Source of the DNA: Streptomyces ureilyticus
GTDB taxonomy: Bacteria; Actinomycetota; Actinomycetes; Streptomycetales; Streptomycetaceae
Direction: 5' to 3'
Assembly (NCBI RefSeq): GCF_011045025.1
Contig: NZ_JAAKZX010000041.1
Coordinates: 1 to 55,042, forward strand
Length of the DNA: 55,042 nt
Below, piece after piece: positions 41,128 through 49,690 of this stretch (position 1 is the stretch's first letter; every line of letters begins with the position of its first letter). The notes under the pieces are model-generated. The model saw only the letters and a list, made by a program, of their open reading frames with translations. It made no database searches and was not told the origin of the DNA. The position numbers and the translations under genes were made by a program.

Positions 41128-41173
41128 AGTTTCGGCAGCACCTCGCACGAGTTCGCCGGAACATGTGCGCTTT

Positions 41174-41290
41174 CGAGGGGTGGATGTTGCTGGTCACAGC
41201 GATGGAGCGGCGTTCGTAGGCGGCGTCGATGATGCGGTAGAACGCCTCGGCGGCGTCTTCCCCGACGGGCAGCAGGCCGATGTCGTCGCC
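41174..41290 (-). pseudogene. istB: istB fragment, ATPase core side
   Basis: The minus-strand frame reads GDDIGLLPVGEDAAEAFYRI, then IDAAYERRSIAVTSNIHPS: Walker B (DDIG) and following region of IstB. The part before Walker B and the whole of istA are missing, replaced by an IS6-family fragment at 41291. It is continuous in protein sequence with the fragment at 37827-37970. Confidence 0.8.
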
Positions 41291-41531
41291 CGAACTTCCG
41301 GCACCAGCGGCGGACCGTCTCATACGAGACGATCACACCGCGCTCGAGCATCAGCTCCTCGACCTCGCGCAATGACAGCGGGAAGCGGAAGTACAGCCAC
41401 ACACAGTGGGAAATGACCTCGACCGGGTACCGATGCCCCTTGTACGACAGCGACACGGACCCCACAGACAGCCCCCTCCAGCACGATCAACCAGAAGATC
41501 ATCCCACCCGGCCAACCAACGTGACAGCGCC
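41291..41531 (-). mobile_element. IS6-family element, copy 2 (5' fragment only)
   Basis: The terminal sequence GGCGCTGTCACGTTGG (minus strand, ending 41531) is followed by the transposase start at 41465 (SLSYKGHRYPVEVISHCVWL to VSYETVRRWCRKFG). Similarity stops at about 41291, where the istB fragment begins, so two thirds of the element are lost. Same orientation as copy 1; end sequence identical to copy 3. Confidence 0.85.
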
Positions 41532-41589
41532 GGCGTTCGTAGTGAGAGCGGACAGCGCAAGATGGCTCTGTCGCGACTTCCGCGATCCC

Positions 41590-42030
41590 GCGCTGTTGAT
41601 CCAAAGCGGGTAGGGAATACGGGTTTGTGGAGGCCGTGCTTCGCGCGGCCGGGAACATCTGCCGCTTGAGTATTTTGATGCGGTTGACGTGGCCTTCGAC
41701 AGCGCCGAAGTTCCAGTGCAAGGTGAGGCCAGCAATATCCGCGCCCCAGTCCTCTCGGAGCCCGGAGGCAAATCCTCGCAGCTCGGGGTGCTGGCTTTAC
41801 TCGGTGTCGTGGGCTACTGCTCGAGTTCCCCCGGCCTTGGCGATGGGCAAGGATCTCGACGAAGCGTGCGACAAGCTGGCAGGAGGCGTCCAAGTCGACG
41901 CTTCGGTCGCGGAGTTCCGTGACGGCGACGCGGTCAGGTCCGGACCGGTTGTCGAGGTGGGTGAGGACCAACCTGGTCACCTCGCGGACCTTCGGGAGGG
42001 GCGACCGCGTCCTTGAGCCGCAACAGGAAG
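41590..42030 (-). pseudogene. ISL3-family transposase, C-terminal remnant
   Basis: On the minus strand, KVREVTRLVLTHLDN is followed in other frames by ELRGFASGLREDWGADIAGL and TLHWNFGAVEGHVNRIKILK, RQMF. The 'W-x-x-G-x-V-E-G-H-V-N-R-I-K-x-L-K-R-Q-M' signature is that of the ISL3 DDE domain end. At least one frameshift and an internal stop are present, and the N-terminal two thirds are missing. Confidence 0.75.
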
Positions 42031-42171
42031 CGGCGGACCCTCGCTCCAGCAGTCAATCGACGAGCTTCCGGCCGGGACGCCCGATTTCACCTCCACGTAC
42101 TGCGAGCCGCAGCCGACCGGGCTGGCGACGCGGTGCTCTCCTCCTTCGCGGCGGAGTGGCCCGGCGTCCTG

Positions 42172-42909
42172 TCAGTCACGCCCGGCTTCGACGAACTTGG
42201 CCGCCAGGTCGGCGGGTCGCGTGAAAAGCACCTCGTGACTCCCGGGCATCTGAACGAGGCGACAGAGGCCGAGGCGTGCGGGGAAGCGCGGTGACCATGC
42301 GTACTCGCCCGGCGGCATGGCGGTGTCGTCCAAGCAATTGAGATACGAACAGCGCAGGGTCCCCTCCGCAATCAGCGTGTGGAACCGCTTGAGGTCGACT
42401 TTGTCCTCGAGCATCGCGAGCGGTGTCGGGCATAGCTTCTCGAACGCAGCGCGGGCGGTGGATTCATCGGCGTCATTGAGGAACCGCTCGCGCCACAGCG
42501 TCCACGGAAGCGAGAACGTTCCGTCAATGGCAGTGGCAAGCATCAACTCGCGGTAGACGACGGGTGATTCGTCGTTGATGCTGTGGCCGTCCTCAAGGAC
42601 GAAGGCGTTCCAGTAGGGGAGACGCCGTATGCGTTCGGGCATGGCCTCGGCGACCTTGGAGACGATCGTGCCGCCGAAGCTGTGCCCGAGCAAGACGATG
42701 TTGGTGAGATCGTGCTGCTCGATATAGCGAACGATCGAGGTCACGCCGTCAGCGTGGGACACATCGGTGGAGGCGCCCGAGCCGAAGCCGGCGACGGTGG
42801 GCGTGTGCACGACGTGTCCCTCGGTTCGCAGGTGGCTGGCGACCGGCTCCCAAAGGGAGCCGTCGTGCCAGGCGCCGTGGATCAACACAAAGGTGAGGTG
42901 TGCGGTCAT
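42172..42909 (-). CDS. Alpha/beta hydrolase (esterase)
   Basis: A 245-residue hydrolase of the EstA/MhpC-like group that also holds plant-type esterases: LIHGAWHDGSLWEPVASHLR, nucleophile Ser77 in VLLGHSFGGTIV, and a catalytic His in MPGSHEVLFTRP near the C terminus. ATG 42909 follows GGAG. It stands alone between transposon remnants and the broken kynureninase gene. Substrate not predictable. Confidence 0.85.
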   Translation of the reverse strand: MTAHLTFVLIHGAWHDGSLWEPVASHLRTEGHVVHTPTVAGFGSGASTDVSHADGVTSIVRYIEQHDLTNIVLLGHSFGGTIVSKVAEAMPERIRRLPYWNAFVLEDGHSINDESPVVYRELMLATAIDGTFSLPWTLWRERFLNDADESTARAAFEKLCPTPLAMLEDKVDLKRFHTLIAEGTLRCSYLNCLDDTAMPPGEYAWSPRFPARLGLCRLVQMPGSHEVLFTRPADLAAKFVEAGRD

Positions 42910-43285
42910 CGGTTTCTCCGGTTCCTGTGCAAGTGGATAGCGCATGCGGTGGTGGCGGTGGATCGCCGAACGTGCACCGCTTGTCCGGCTCGCCTGAGCA
43001 CGGCTGCCGCCGGGCGGCGGTCTGGGCGGGAGAGTTCGTGTGCACCCCAGTGGTCGGGGTGGGTGAGGCGACCCATGCGCCGGGGTTTCGGGGGTAGGTG
43101 GCCCGCCCTATGCCGATATCGCGGCGGTGCCGCGGTCGTGGCCTGGTTGACCGGTTCGACGGCGGCCGGCATGGCCGTTTTCCCCTCATGGCACGCCTGG
43201 GCGGTTCGTCCCCTGAGTGGCACGGAGATAGCGTGGTCAGCACGTGCTGATTGCGTAGGAACCTCGAACCGCTACGGCTGGTCGG
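42910..43285. other. About 375 bp without a gene
   Basis: Between the hydrolase start and the end of the kynureninase remnant no coding pattern is seen. The promoter of the hydrolase should lie at the left end. A perfect palindrome occurs at 43237-43250. Confidence 0.55.
43237..43250. promoter_or_regulatory. Perfect 14-bp palindrome TCAGCACGTGCTGA
   Basis: A perfect dyad without a spacer around CACGTG, in noncoding DNA 36 bp beyond the end of the kynureninase remnant. It could be an operator; no second copy was noticed. Confidence 0.3.
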
Positions 43286-44062
43286 TCAGGTCACCGTCGA
43301 GCGCGCGGTGCGCCTGGCCGAGGTGTACTCGCCGGCGACGGCCACCGAGTGCAGCGCGGAGACTACCTCGTACGCGTCGCGGTGTGAGACGTACAGGGCG
43401 TTGCAGCCGAATCGGAGGATGTCGGGCACTCGCATGTCGCCGATGAAGCCGCGTTCGGTCAGGGCTTGCATCATGGGGTAGGCGTGCTCGTGGCGCAATG
43501 AGACCTGACTGCCGCGGCGTTCGGGTTCGCGCGGGGTCGCCACGGTGAATCCGAGTCCGTCCAGGAGCGTGTCGGCGCATTCGAGGAAGAACTCTGTCAG
43601 GGATAGCGACTTGGCCCGCAGGGCCTTCATGTCCACCCCGTCGAAGGCGGTCAGCGCGGCTTCGAGTGCGAGCATCGACAGGAGGGGTGGTGTGCCGATG
43701 CGTGCGCGGGTGATGCCGGGGGGCGGGGGTGTACGTCCCGTTCATCGCGAACGGATCGGCGTGTCCGTGCCAGCCGGTGATCGCGTGGTCGAAGGCCTGC
43801 TGGTGGCGGGTAGCGACATAGAGGAACGCGGGTGCGCCGGGTCCGCCGGACAGGTACTTGTAGCCGCACCCGACCGCGAAATCCGCCTGTAGGGCGTCGA
43901 GCTCGACCGGTATCGCGCCAGCGGCATGGCACAGGTCCCACAGGATCACCGCGCCGGCGTCGTGCGCCGCCGCGGTGAGCGCGGCCATGTCGTAGAGCTC
44001 GCCGGTGCGGTAGGCGACCGGGCCGTACGCGGCGACCGCGACCCGGTGGCCGTCGCGGGCTA

Positions 44063-45054
44063 GATGATCGATTCCAAGGGATCGGCTGCGCGCACAAGGG
44101 GAGGGAGCCCAACGTCAGTGTGTGAAGACAGAGTTGGACTCCCTCGCCACCGCACTCTATGTGAAGACCGACGACCTGCTGAGGGCATCACCGCATCTGG
44201 CTCCCTGGCGTCCGGCGGTCGGGATCGCTCCGCGGCTGACCGATGCCGAGCTGGTCACGCTCGCCATGGTGCAGGCCATGCCGGGCCTCACCTCGGAGGC
44301 CAAGTGGCTTCGCCATGCACGCTCCCACCTGCGGCATCTTTTCCCCTGTCTGCCGAAGCAGCCCGGCTGCAACAAGCGTCCGCGCAAGGCCGCCGAATTG
44401 CTGCCGCGAGTGACGCGGCTGCCGGCTACCGACACGTCCGTATGGAGCGACGACGTGTGGATCGTGGATTCCACACCGGTGGAATGCGGACGCTCCCGCG
44501 AGACCGTCAAACCCTCCGACCTGGCCGGATGGGCCGTGTACGGGTACTGCGCCAGCCACAGCCGCTTCTTCTGGGGCCTGCGCCTGCACCTGGTGTGCAC
44601 CCTGCAGGGCCTGCCGATCGCCTTCGCCCTGACCGGGGCCAAGGCCGACGAGCGCGAGACCCGGCTGGACCTGCTCACCGCCGAACCGGGCTTGACCGCC
44701 GCCCGGCCTGGACAGACGCTGACCAGCGACAAGAACTACATCGGCCGCGACTTCGAGCACCAGTTGGCCGAGCAGGACATCCAGCTGCTGAGGCCGGCCC
44801 GCAAGGGCGAGCCGGAACGACCCGGGGCCCGCTGTTCAAACCGTTGCGGCAGGTCATCGAGTCGGTCGACGAGACCTTCAAGGGCCGGCTCAACCTCGGA
44901 CAGCACCGAGGACGCGCACCGGCCGGCGTGATCGCCCGCGTCATGCGGCGAATCCTCGCGCTGACCGCCGCGATCTGGCACAACGACCACACCGGCCAGC
45001 CCGTCCTGTGCTCACTGACCGCCTACGACCACTAACCCCTTGGAATCGATCATC
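44063..45054. mobile_element. IS982-family insertion sequence (992 bp)
   Basis: Terminal inverted repeats GATGATCGATTCCAAGGG at 44063-44080 and its reverse complement at 45037-45054 are perfect over 18 bp. The element carries one transposase reading region and separates the kynureninase codons for PADWL from those for LARDGH. No long target duplication is visible. Confidence 0.88.
44122..45035 (+). pseudogene. IS982-family transposase, one frameshift
   Basis: From 44122 the frame reads LYVKTDDLLRASPHLAPWRP, RLTDAELVTLAMVQAMPGLT and the first catalytic Asp in VWIVDSTPVECG, the second in TLTSDKNYIGRDFE, up to RKGEPERPGA. A missing C in the run at 44827-44830 moves the end (PLFKPLRQVIESVDETFKGR, ARVMRRILALTAAIWHND) into another frame; the Glu of the DDE triad lies there. 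Repairing one base gives a normal protein of about 304 residues. Confidence 0.82.
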
Positions 45055-45539
45055 CAGCCAGTCGGCCGGGTCGTGTACGGGGACGCGGTGCACGTTCAGC
45101 CCGAGGGTGCGGGCGGCGGCGTCGGCGATGTGCTGGTCGGTGGGGAAGTGGTCGGGGTCGGTCAGCAGCAGCGTTCGGCCGGGCGGCGGCGGTGAGCGCG
45201 TTGTACAGCTGCACGCTGGTGGAGTCGCCGCACACGACCTGCCCGGTGGCGGCGCCGATGAGACGGCCGATCGCATCGCCGATCCGGGTGGGAGCCTGCC
45301 ACCAGCCGTTGTCGTTCCACGAGCGGATCAGGTCGGTGTCCCACTGGCGGCGGATCGCGTCCTCTACGGCGCCGGGCACCGCGGCGGGAAGCGCGCCAGG
45401 GAGTTCCCGTCGAGGTAGGCGACACCGTCTGGGAGGAGGAACCGGTCGCGCAGGGAGGCGAGTCCGTCGGCGGCGTCGAGCCGGTCGGCGCGGTCGGCAA
45501 GACGCTTGAGGTCCAGCGCCGTGGGAGGCTCGGGGCGGG

Positions 45540-46598
45540 TCACAGATTCTTCTGCGGGGTCGGTGCGCTGGTGCGGGCGGTCAGGTCGAGGGCTACGTCG
45601 GCCAGGAGGTCTTCCTGGCCGCCGACCATGCGCCGGGCGCCGACCTCGACGAGGATGTCGCGGGTGTCGACGCCGTACCGGGCGGAGGCGGCCTCGGCGT
45701 GCCGCAGGAAGCTGGAGTAGACGCCCGCGTAGCCGAGGGTGAGGGTTTCGCGGTCGACGCGGACGGGCCGGTCCTGCGTGGGGCGCACGAGGTCTTCGGC
45801 GGCGTCCATGAGCGGGAACAGTGCGCAGGCGTGCTCCCAGCCGAGAAGGTCCATCACGGCGACGAACGGCTCGATCGGGGCATTGCCGGCGCCTGCGCCC
45901 TGCCCGCCGAGGGAGGCATCGACACGGTACGCGCCGTTCTCGACCGCGACGACACTGTTGGCGACACCGAGGGCGAGGTTGTGGTGGGCGTGGATGCCGA
46001 TCTCGGTCGCCGGGTCGAGTACGTCGCGGTAGGCGCGGACCCGGTCGCGGACGCCGTCCATGGTGAGTCGGCCACCGGAGTCGACGACGTACACGCAGTG
46101 CGCGCCGTAGGACTCCATGAGCTTGGCCTGTTCGGCGAGCTGCTTCGGCTCGGCCATGTGGGACATCATCAGGAACCCGGAGACGTCCATGCCCAGTTCG
46201 CGGGCCAGGCTGATGTGCTGTGCGGAGATGTCCGCCTCTGTGCAGTGGGTGGCGATACGGATCGACGACACCCCCAGCTCGCGGGCGGCGCGCAGGTCCT
46301 CGGCGGTGCCGATGCCGGGCAGCAGCAGCGAGGTCAGCTTCGCCCGGGTCAGGACCGAGGCGGCGGCCTCCAGCCATTGCCAGTCGGAGTGTGCGCCGGG
46401 GCCGTAGGTGAGGGAGCTGCCGGACAAGCCGTCGCCATGAGCGACTTCGATGGCGTCGACGCCGGCCGCGTCCAGGGCCCCTGCGATGGCTTTCACCTGG
46501 TCGAGGGTGTAGCGGTGCCGAACGGCATGCATGCCGTCGCGCAGGGTCACGTCCTGGACGTAGACCCGGGGTGTCTGGGGGGTGTGTGTGGTGGTCAC
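45540..46598 (-). CDS. 4-hydroxy-2-oxovalerate aldolase, cluster B copy
   Basis: Same reaction and family as the enzyme at 4933: VTLRDGMHAVRHRYTLDQVK, GFLMMSHMAEPKQLAEQAKL, GIHAHHNLALGVANS, GYAGVYSSFLRHAEAA. 352 residues, with a short N-terminal extension (TTTHTPQTP). GTG 46598 overlaps the acetaldehyde dehydrogenase stop, and its stop overlaps the kynureninase GTG. The two aldolases are similar throughout but not recent duplicates, as codons differ widely. Confidence 0.95.
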   Translation of the reverse strand: MTTTHTPQTPRVYVQDVTLRDGMHAVRHRYTLDQVKAIAGALDAAGVDAIEVAHGDGLSGSSLTYGPGAHSDWQWLEAAASVLTRAKLTSLLLPGIGTAEDLRAARELGVSSIRIATHCTEADISAQHISLARELGMDVSGFLMMSHMAEPKQLAEQAKLMESYGAHCVYVVDSGGRLTMDGVRDRVRAYRDVLDPATEIGIHAHHNLALGVANSVVAVENGAYRVDASLGGQGAGAGNAPIEPFVAVMDLLGWEHACALFPLMDAAEDLVRPTQDRPVRVDRETLTLGYAGVYSSFLRHAEAASARYGVDTRDILVEVGARRMVGGQEDLLADVALDLTARTSAPTPQKNL

Positions 46599-47524
46599 GC
46601 GGCGACCCTCCCGGTGGCGAGGTGTTCGGCGGTGCGCAGCGCGGCCGCCGTCATGATGTCGAGGTTTCCGGCGTAGGCGGGCAGGTAATGGGCCGCGCCC
46701 TCCACCTCGAGGAAGATGGTGATGTGCCAGCCGCCGTTGGGCAGGCCGGCGAGCTTCGCGGCCTGGTCGCCGGCGGCGACGGGCACGAACTGCACCTCCT
46801 GCTTGAGGCGGTAGCCCGGCACGTAGGCGCGGACCTTCTCGGCCATGGCGTGCACGGAGGCAGTGACCGCGTCCCGGTCGCAGTCGGGGACGAGACAGTG
46901 CACGGTGTCGCGCATGATGAGGGGCGGCTCGGCGGGGTTGAGCACGATGATCGCCTTGCCGAGCGCGGCGCCGCCGACTTCTTCCAGGGCGTGAGCGGTG
47001 GTCTCGGTGAACTCGTCAATGTTGGCGCGGGTGCCGGGACCCGCTGACTTCGACGAGATCGAGGCGACGATCTCGGCGTAGGTGACGGGAACGACCGCGC
47101 TGACCGCGGCGACCATGGGCACGGTGGCCTGGCCGCCGCAGGTGACCATGTTGACGTTGGCGGCGTCCAGGTGGGCGCCGAGGTTGACCGGCGGAACGAC
47201 GTACGGTCCTATGGCGGCCGGGGTCAGGTCGACAAGGCGCTTGCCGTGCCCTGTCAGGAGGTCGTGGTGGAACCGGTGCGCCCTGGCGGAGGTGGCGTCG
47301 AAGACGAACTCGATGTCGGAGAACTCATCGAGGGCGATCAGTCCCTCTCCCCCGTCGGCGCTGGTGGCCACCTTGAGGCGACGGGCACGGGCGAGGCCGT
47401 CGGAATCCGGGTCGATGCCGATCATCGCGGCGACTTCGAGGTGCTCGGAGCCCCGGAGGACTTTGATCATCAGGTCGGTGCCGATGTTGCCCGACCCGAT
47501 GATCGCGACCTTGGTGCGGCTCAT
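46595..47524 (-). CDS. Acetaldehyde dehydrogenase (acylating), cluster B copy
   Basis: A 309-residue partner of the aldolase: VAIIGSGNIGTDLMIKVLRG, catalytic Cys129 in NMVTCGGQATVP, GPGTRANIDEFTETT, and NPAEPPLIMRDTVHCLVPDC. It makes acetyl-CoA from acetaldehyde. ATG 47524 overlaps the amidohydrolase stop and the end overlaps the aldolase GTG. It has the usual family length and lacks the small-repeat insertion seen in the cluster A copy. Confidence 0.95.
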   Translation of the reverse strand: MSRTKVAIIGSGNIGTDLMIKVLRGSEHLEVAAMIGIDPDSDGLARARRLKVATSADGGEGLIALDEFSDIEFVFDATSARAHRFHHDLLTGHGKRLVDLTPAAIGPYVVPPVNLGAHLDAANVNMVTCGGQATVPMVAAVSAVVPVTYAEIVASISSKSAGPGTRANIDEFTETTAHALEEVGGAALGKAIIVLNPAEPPLIMRDTVHCLVPDCDRDAVTASVHAMAEKVRAYVPGYRLKQEVQFVPVAAGDQAAKLAGLPNGGWHITIFLEVEGAAHYLPAYAGNLDIMTAAALRTAEHLATGRVAA

Positions 47525-48573
47525 CGGGAGACCTCCGTGGTGGACAGCGCGGGGGTGGTCTGGAGGGTGGTGGGGAGCAGGTCCTGCAGCCCGAACAGGC
47601 GCACGGCGTTGCCTGCGAGCAGCGCGTTTTGACCTGTGGGGTTCAGCCTGCTGGCGCGGATCAGAGCGCCGGGCTCGGCCTCGCCGAGTGGGAAGGGGTA
47701 GTCGGTTCCCAGCAGGACCCGGTCGGTGCCCATGACGTCGACGAGCAGCCGCAGCGAGTGCTGGTCGAAGACGGCGGAGTCGACGTGGAAGCGGTCCAGG
47801 TAGCCGGACGGCGGCAGCGGGCTGTCCTTGCGGACGATGTCGCGGCGCCGCCAGGCGTTGTCTGCGCGGCCGAGCAGGTAAGGAAACGCGCCGCCACCGT
47901 GCGCGAACAGCAGCTTCAGCTCCCGCGGGATGCGCTCGAACGCGCCGGACAACGCGAGCCGCAGGATGCTCAGGTGAGTCTCGGCGCTCATGCCGACCAG
48001 CCACGCCAGCATGTACTCCTCAGTGCGCGGATCGTGGGCCATGTCCCACGGGTGCACCAGGACGGTGGCGCCCTCGATGGCGCAATGGGTAAGGAACTCG
48101 GTGACGGCTCCGTGGTCCAGGTCGCGCGGCCCGACGTGGTTGCCGATGTGCACGCCGCGGTGACCGGCGCGCACGGCGCGGGTGACGGACTCGCACGCCG
48201 CCTCGGTGTCCTGCAGCGGTACCTGGCACAGCGGGACGAGGTGGTTGGGGGCCTGTGCGCAGTAGTCGAGCATCTGCTGGTTGACGTAGTCGCACCATGC
48301 GGCGGCGCGGGCGACGTCGGCGTCGTATCCGAACATCAGCGGCGTGCTGGAGACGACCTGGATGTCGACGCCCAGGGCGTCCATCTCCGCGACACGCGCA
48401 GCGGGGTCCCACAGGGCAGCGGTGACCGGGCGGTACTCGGTGTCGCCGGCCATCATCATGCCGGTGCCGTCGCCGTGATCGCGCAGCCATGGGCCGTCGT
48501 GGTCGCGCAGCACCCGTGCGTCGGTTCGGGAGATGCGGGGGAATACGTGCGCGTGCACGTCGATGACGGTCAT
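47521..48573 (-). CDS. 2-amino-3-carboxymuconate-6-semialdehyde decarboxylase (ACMSD)
   Basis: Decarboxylates the ring-fission product of 3-hydroxyanthranilate to 2-aminomuconate semialdehyde, before it can cyclise to quinolinate. The 350-residue amidohydrolase-fold protein has the metal site HxH in VIDVHAHVFP, ATVLVHPWDMA, LLFAHGGGAFPYLLGRADNA and Asp of VLLGTDYPFP. Position directly after the 3-hydroxyanthranilate dioxygenase gene (5-bp gap) gives the specific call. ATG 48573 chosen at the family start. Confidence 0.92.
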   Translation of the reverse strand: MTVIDVHAHVFPRISRTDARVLRDHDGPWLRDHGDGTGMMMAGDTEYRPVTAALWDPAARVAEMDALGVDIQVVSSTPLMFGYDADVARAAAWCDYVNQQMLDYCAQAPNHLVPLCQVPLQDTEAACESVTRAVRAGHRGVHIGNHVGPRDLDHGAVTEFLTHCAIEGATVLVHPWDMAHDPRTEEYMLAWLVGMSAETHLSILRLALSGAFERIPRELKLLFAHGGGAFPYLLGRADNAWRRRDIVRKDSPLPPSGYLDRFHVDSAVFDQHSLRLLVDVMGTDRVLLGTDYPFPLGEAEPGALIRASRLNPTGQNALLAGNAVRLFGLQDLLPTTLQTTPALSTTEVSR

Positions 48574-48578
48574 GGCGC

Positions 48579-49205
48579 CTAGCTGTCCTGACGGGTGCTG
48601 GGGGCCGCGGGCGCGCTGGGCGGGGAGGCTTCGCCGAGGGTGCGTGCGGTCTGCGGGCGCAGCGCGTCGGGCCAGTCGCGCCCAGGGTGCACCGCGCCGC
48701 AGTGCGGGCAGGTCCGCGCGGTGTCGTCGCGGTAGAAGGCGTCGAACAGGGGCGGCAGGTCCTCGACGATCGACTGCACCTGCACCTCGGTACGGTGCAC
48801 CAGGTGGTGGCACGTCATGCAGTACCACTCGAACGCGTCGCGTACCCCGGCCGGGCGGGCGAACTCCACGACCAGGCCGATGCTCCCGGGTTCGGGCCGC
48901 TGCGGCGAGTGCCGCATGTACGCGGGGACGAGGAACACATCACCCTCGCGGATCGCGATGTCGCGGGGCGGCTTGCCGTCCTCCTCGTGCACGCGCAGCA
49001 CCATGTCGCCGCGCAGCTGGTAGAAGAACTCCTCGATCGGGTCGTCATGGAAGTCGGTGCGCCGGTTCGGGCCGCCGACCAGGGTGACCATAAGATCGGC
49101 GTCCTGCCAGACCTGCACGTTGCCGACAGGCGGCTTGAGAAGGTGCTGGTTGGCGTGGATCCAGGCGTTGAGGTTGAACGGCGTGGTCGGCGAGTTGCCG
49201 GACAT
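48579..49205 (-). CDS. 3-hydroxyanthranilate 3,4-dioxygenase
   Basis: Fe(II) cupin enzyme that opens the ring of 3-hydroxyanthranilate. In the 208-residue protein the metal ligands are His53, Glu59 and His99 (DFHDDPIEEFFYQL, PAYMRHSPQRP). The C-terminal rubredoxin-like iron site of the bacterial enzymes is present: Cys129-X2-Cys132 and Cys166-X2-Cys169. GAGGAG precedes ATG 49205. This gene defines the operon as a 3-hydroxyanthranilate meta-cleavage pathway. Confidence 0.96.
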   Translation of the reverse strand: MSGNSPTTPFNLNAWIHANQHLLKPPVGNVQVWQDADLMVTLVGGPNRRTDFHDDPIEEFFYQLRGDMVLRVHEEDGKPPRDIAIREGDVFLVPAYMRHSPQRPEPGSIGLVVEFARPAGVRDAFEWYCMTCHHLVHRTEVQVQSIVEDLPPLFDAFYRDDTARTCPHCGAVHPGRDWPDALRPQTARTLGEASPPSAPAAPSTRQDS

Positions 49206-49234
49206 GTGCACTCCTCGGTTGATCGTGTGGTCGG

Positions 49235-49690
49235 TCAGTTCCCGGCTTCGGGCGCAGCCCGGCCGGTGAGGTCCGGACCGGCCGGGAGATGGGCTGTTGC
49301 ACTGATCTCGATGAGCAGGTGGGGGTGGGGCAGCTGGTGGACGGCGACGGTGGTCCGTGCGGGACCGCCTTCGTCGAAGAAGTCGGCGTATACCTCGTTG
49401 TATCCGCCGAAGTCGTTCATGTTGACGAGGTAGGCGGTGATGTTCACCAGGTCTGCCAGTGACCCGCCGGCGGCGGCGAGGATGTCACCGATGTTGGTGA
49501 TGACCGCGCGGGTCTGAGCGCGGATGTCGAGGTCGGTGACCCCCATGGGGTCCGCGCTCGCGCCGGCGAAGCTGCCGTCGGGGAGCCGGGAGCTGGTGCC
49601 GGAGACGAACACCAGGTCGCCGGCGCGGCGCAGGTGCGGGAACCGGCCCCGCGGCGTGGCCTTTCCGGGCACCACAAGCGCTTCGCTCAT
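49235..49690 (-). CDS. 2-aminomuconate deaminase (RidA/YjgF family)
   Basis: A 151-residue RidA-fold protein (FPHLRRAGDLVFVSGTSSRL, ITNIGDILAAAGGSLADLVN, FFDEGGPARTTVAVHQLPHP with the conserved Arg). In the nitrobenzoate and aminophenol pathways such a protein deaminates 2-aminomuconate to 4-oxalocrotonate; the operon context points to this role and not to general enamine clearance. ATG 49690 overlaps the decarboxylase stop. Confidence 0.9.
   Translation of the reverse strand: MSEALVVPGKATPRGRFPHLRRAGDLVFVSGTSSRLPDGSFAGASADPMGVTDLDIRAQTRAVITNIGDILAAAGGSLADLVNITAYLVNMNDFGGYNEVYADFFDEGGPARTTVAVHQLPHPHLLIEISATAHLPAGPDLTGRAAPEAGN

Larger units (their letters stand above)
37971..41173. mobile_element. 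Tn554-like element with two tyrosine recombinases, inserted in istB
   Basis: The 3.2-kb insert between the two halves of istB carries, in one direction, a tyrosine recombinase, an XRE protein and a zinc-ribbon/recombinase protein (broken). The layout resembles TnpA-TnpC-TnpB of Tn554. Boundaries are set by the loss of istB similarity (GFD codons end at 37970, HPS codons end at 41174). I see no terminal inverted repeats, as expected for tyrosine recombinase transposons. Confidence 0.65.
43286..45543 (-). pseudogene. kynU: Kynureninase, broken by three frameshifts and an IS982-family insertion
   Basis: PLP enzyme that would cleave (3-hydroxy)kynurenine to (3-hydroxy)anthranilate plus alanine. 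From GTG 45543, overlapping the aldolase stop, it reads LDAADGLASLRDRFLLPDGV and AYLDGNSL; then, after a missing G near 45397, LPAAVPGAVEDAIRRQWDTD; after another shift near 45180, GRTLLLTDPDHFPTDQHIAD and PADWL. The IS element (44063-45054) follows. It resumes LARDGHRVAVAAYGPVAYRT, with the PLP Lys in GCGYKYLSGGPG, and after an extra C near 43720, GTPPLLSMLALEAALTAFDG to the stop at 43286. The spliced protein would be about 415 residues. Even if the indels are errors, the IS inactivates it. Confidence 0.88.

Noticed and set aside
44820..44840. Programmed frameshift in the IS982-family transposase
   Set aside because: The run is CCC without a typical slippery heptamer, and IS982-family transposases are normally made from one frame; a one-base loss is more likely.
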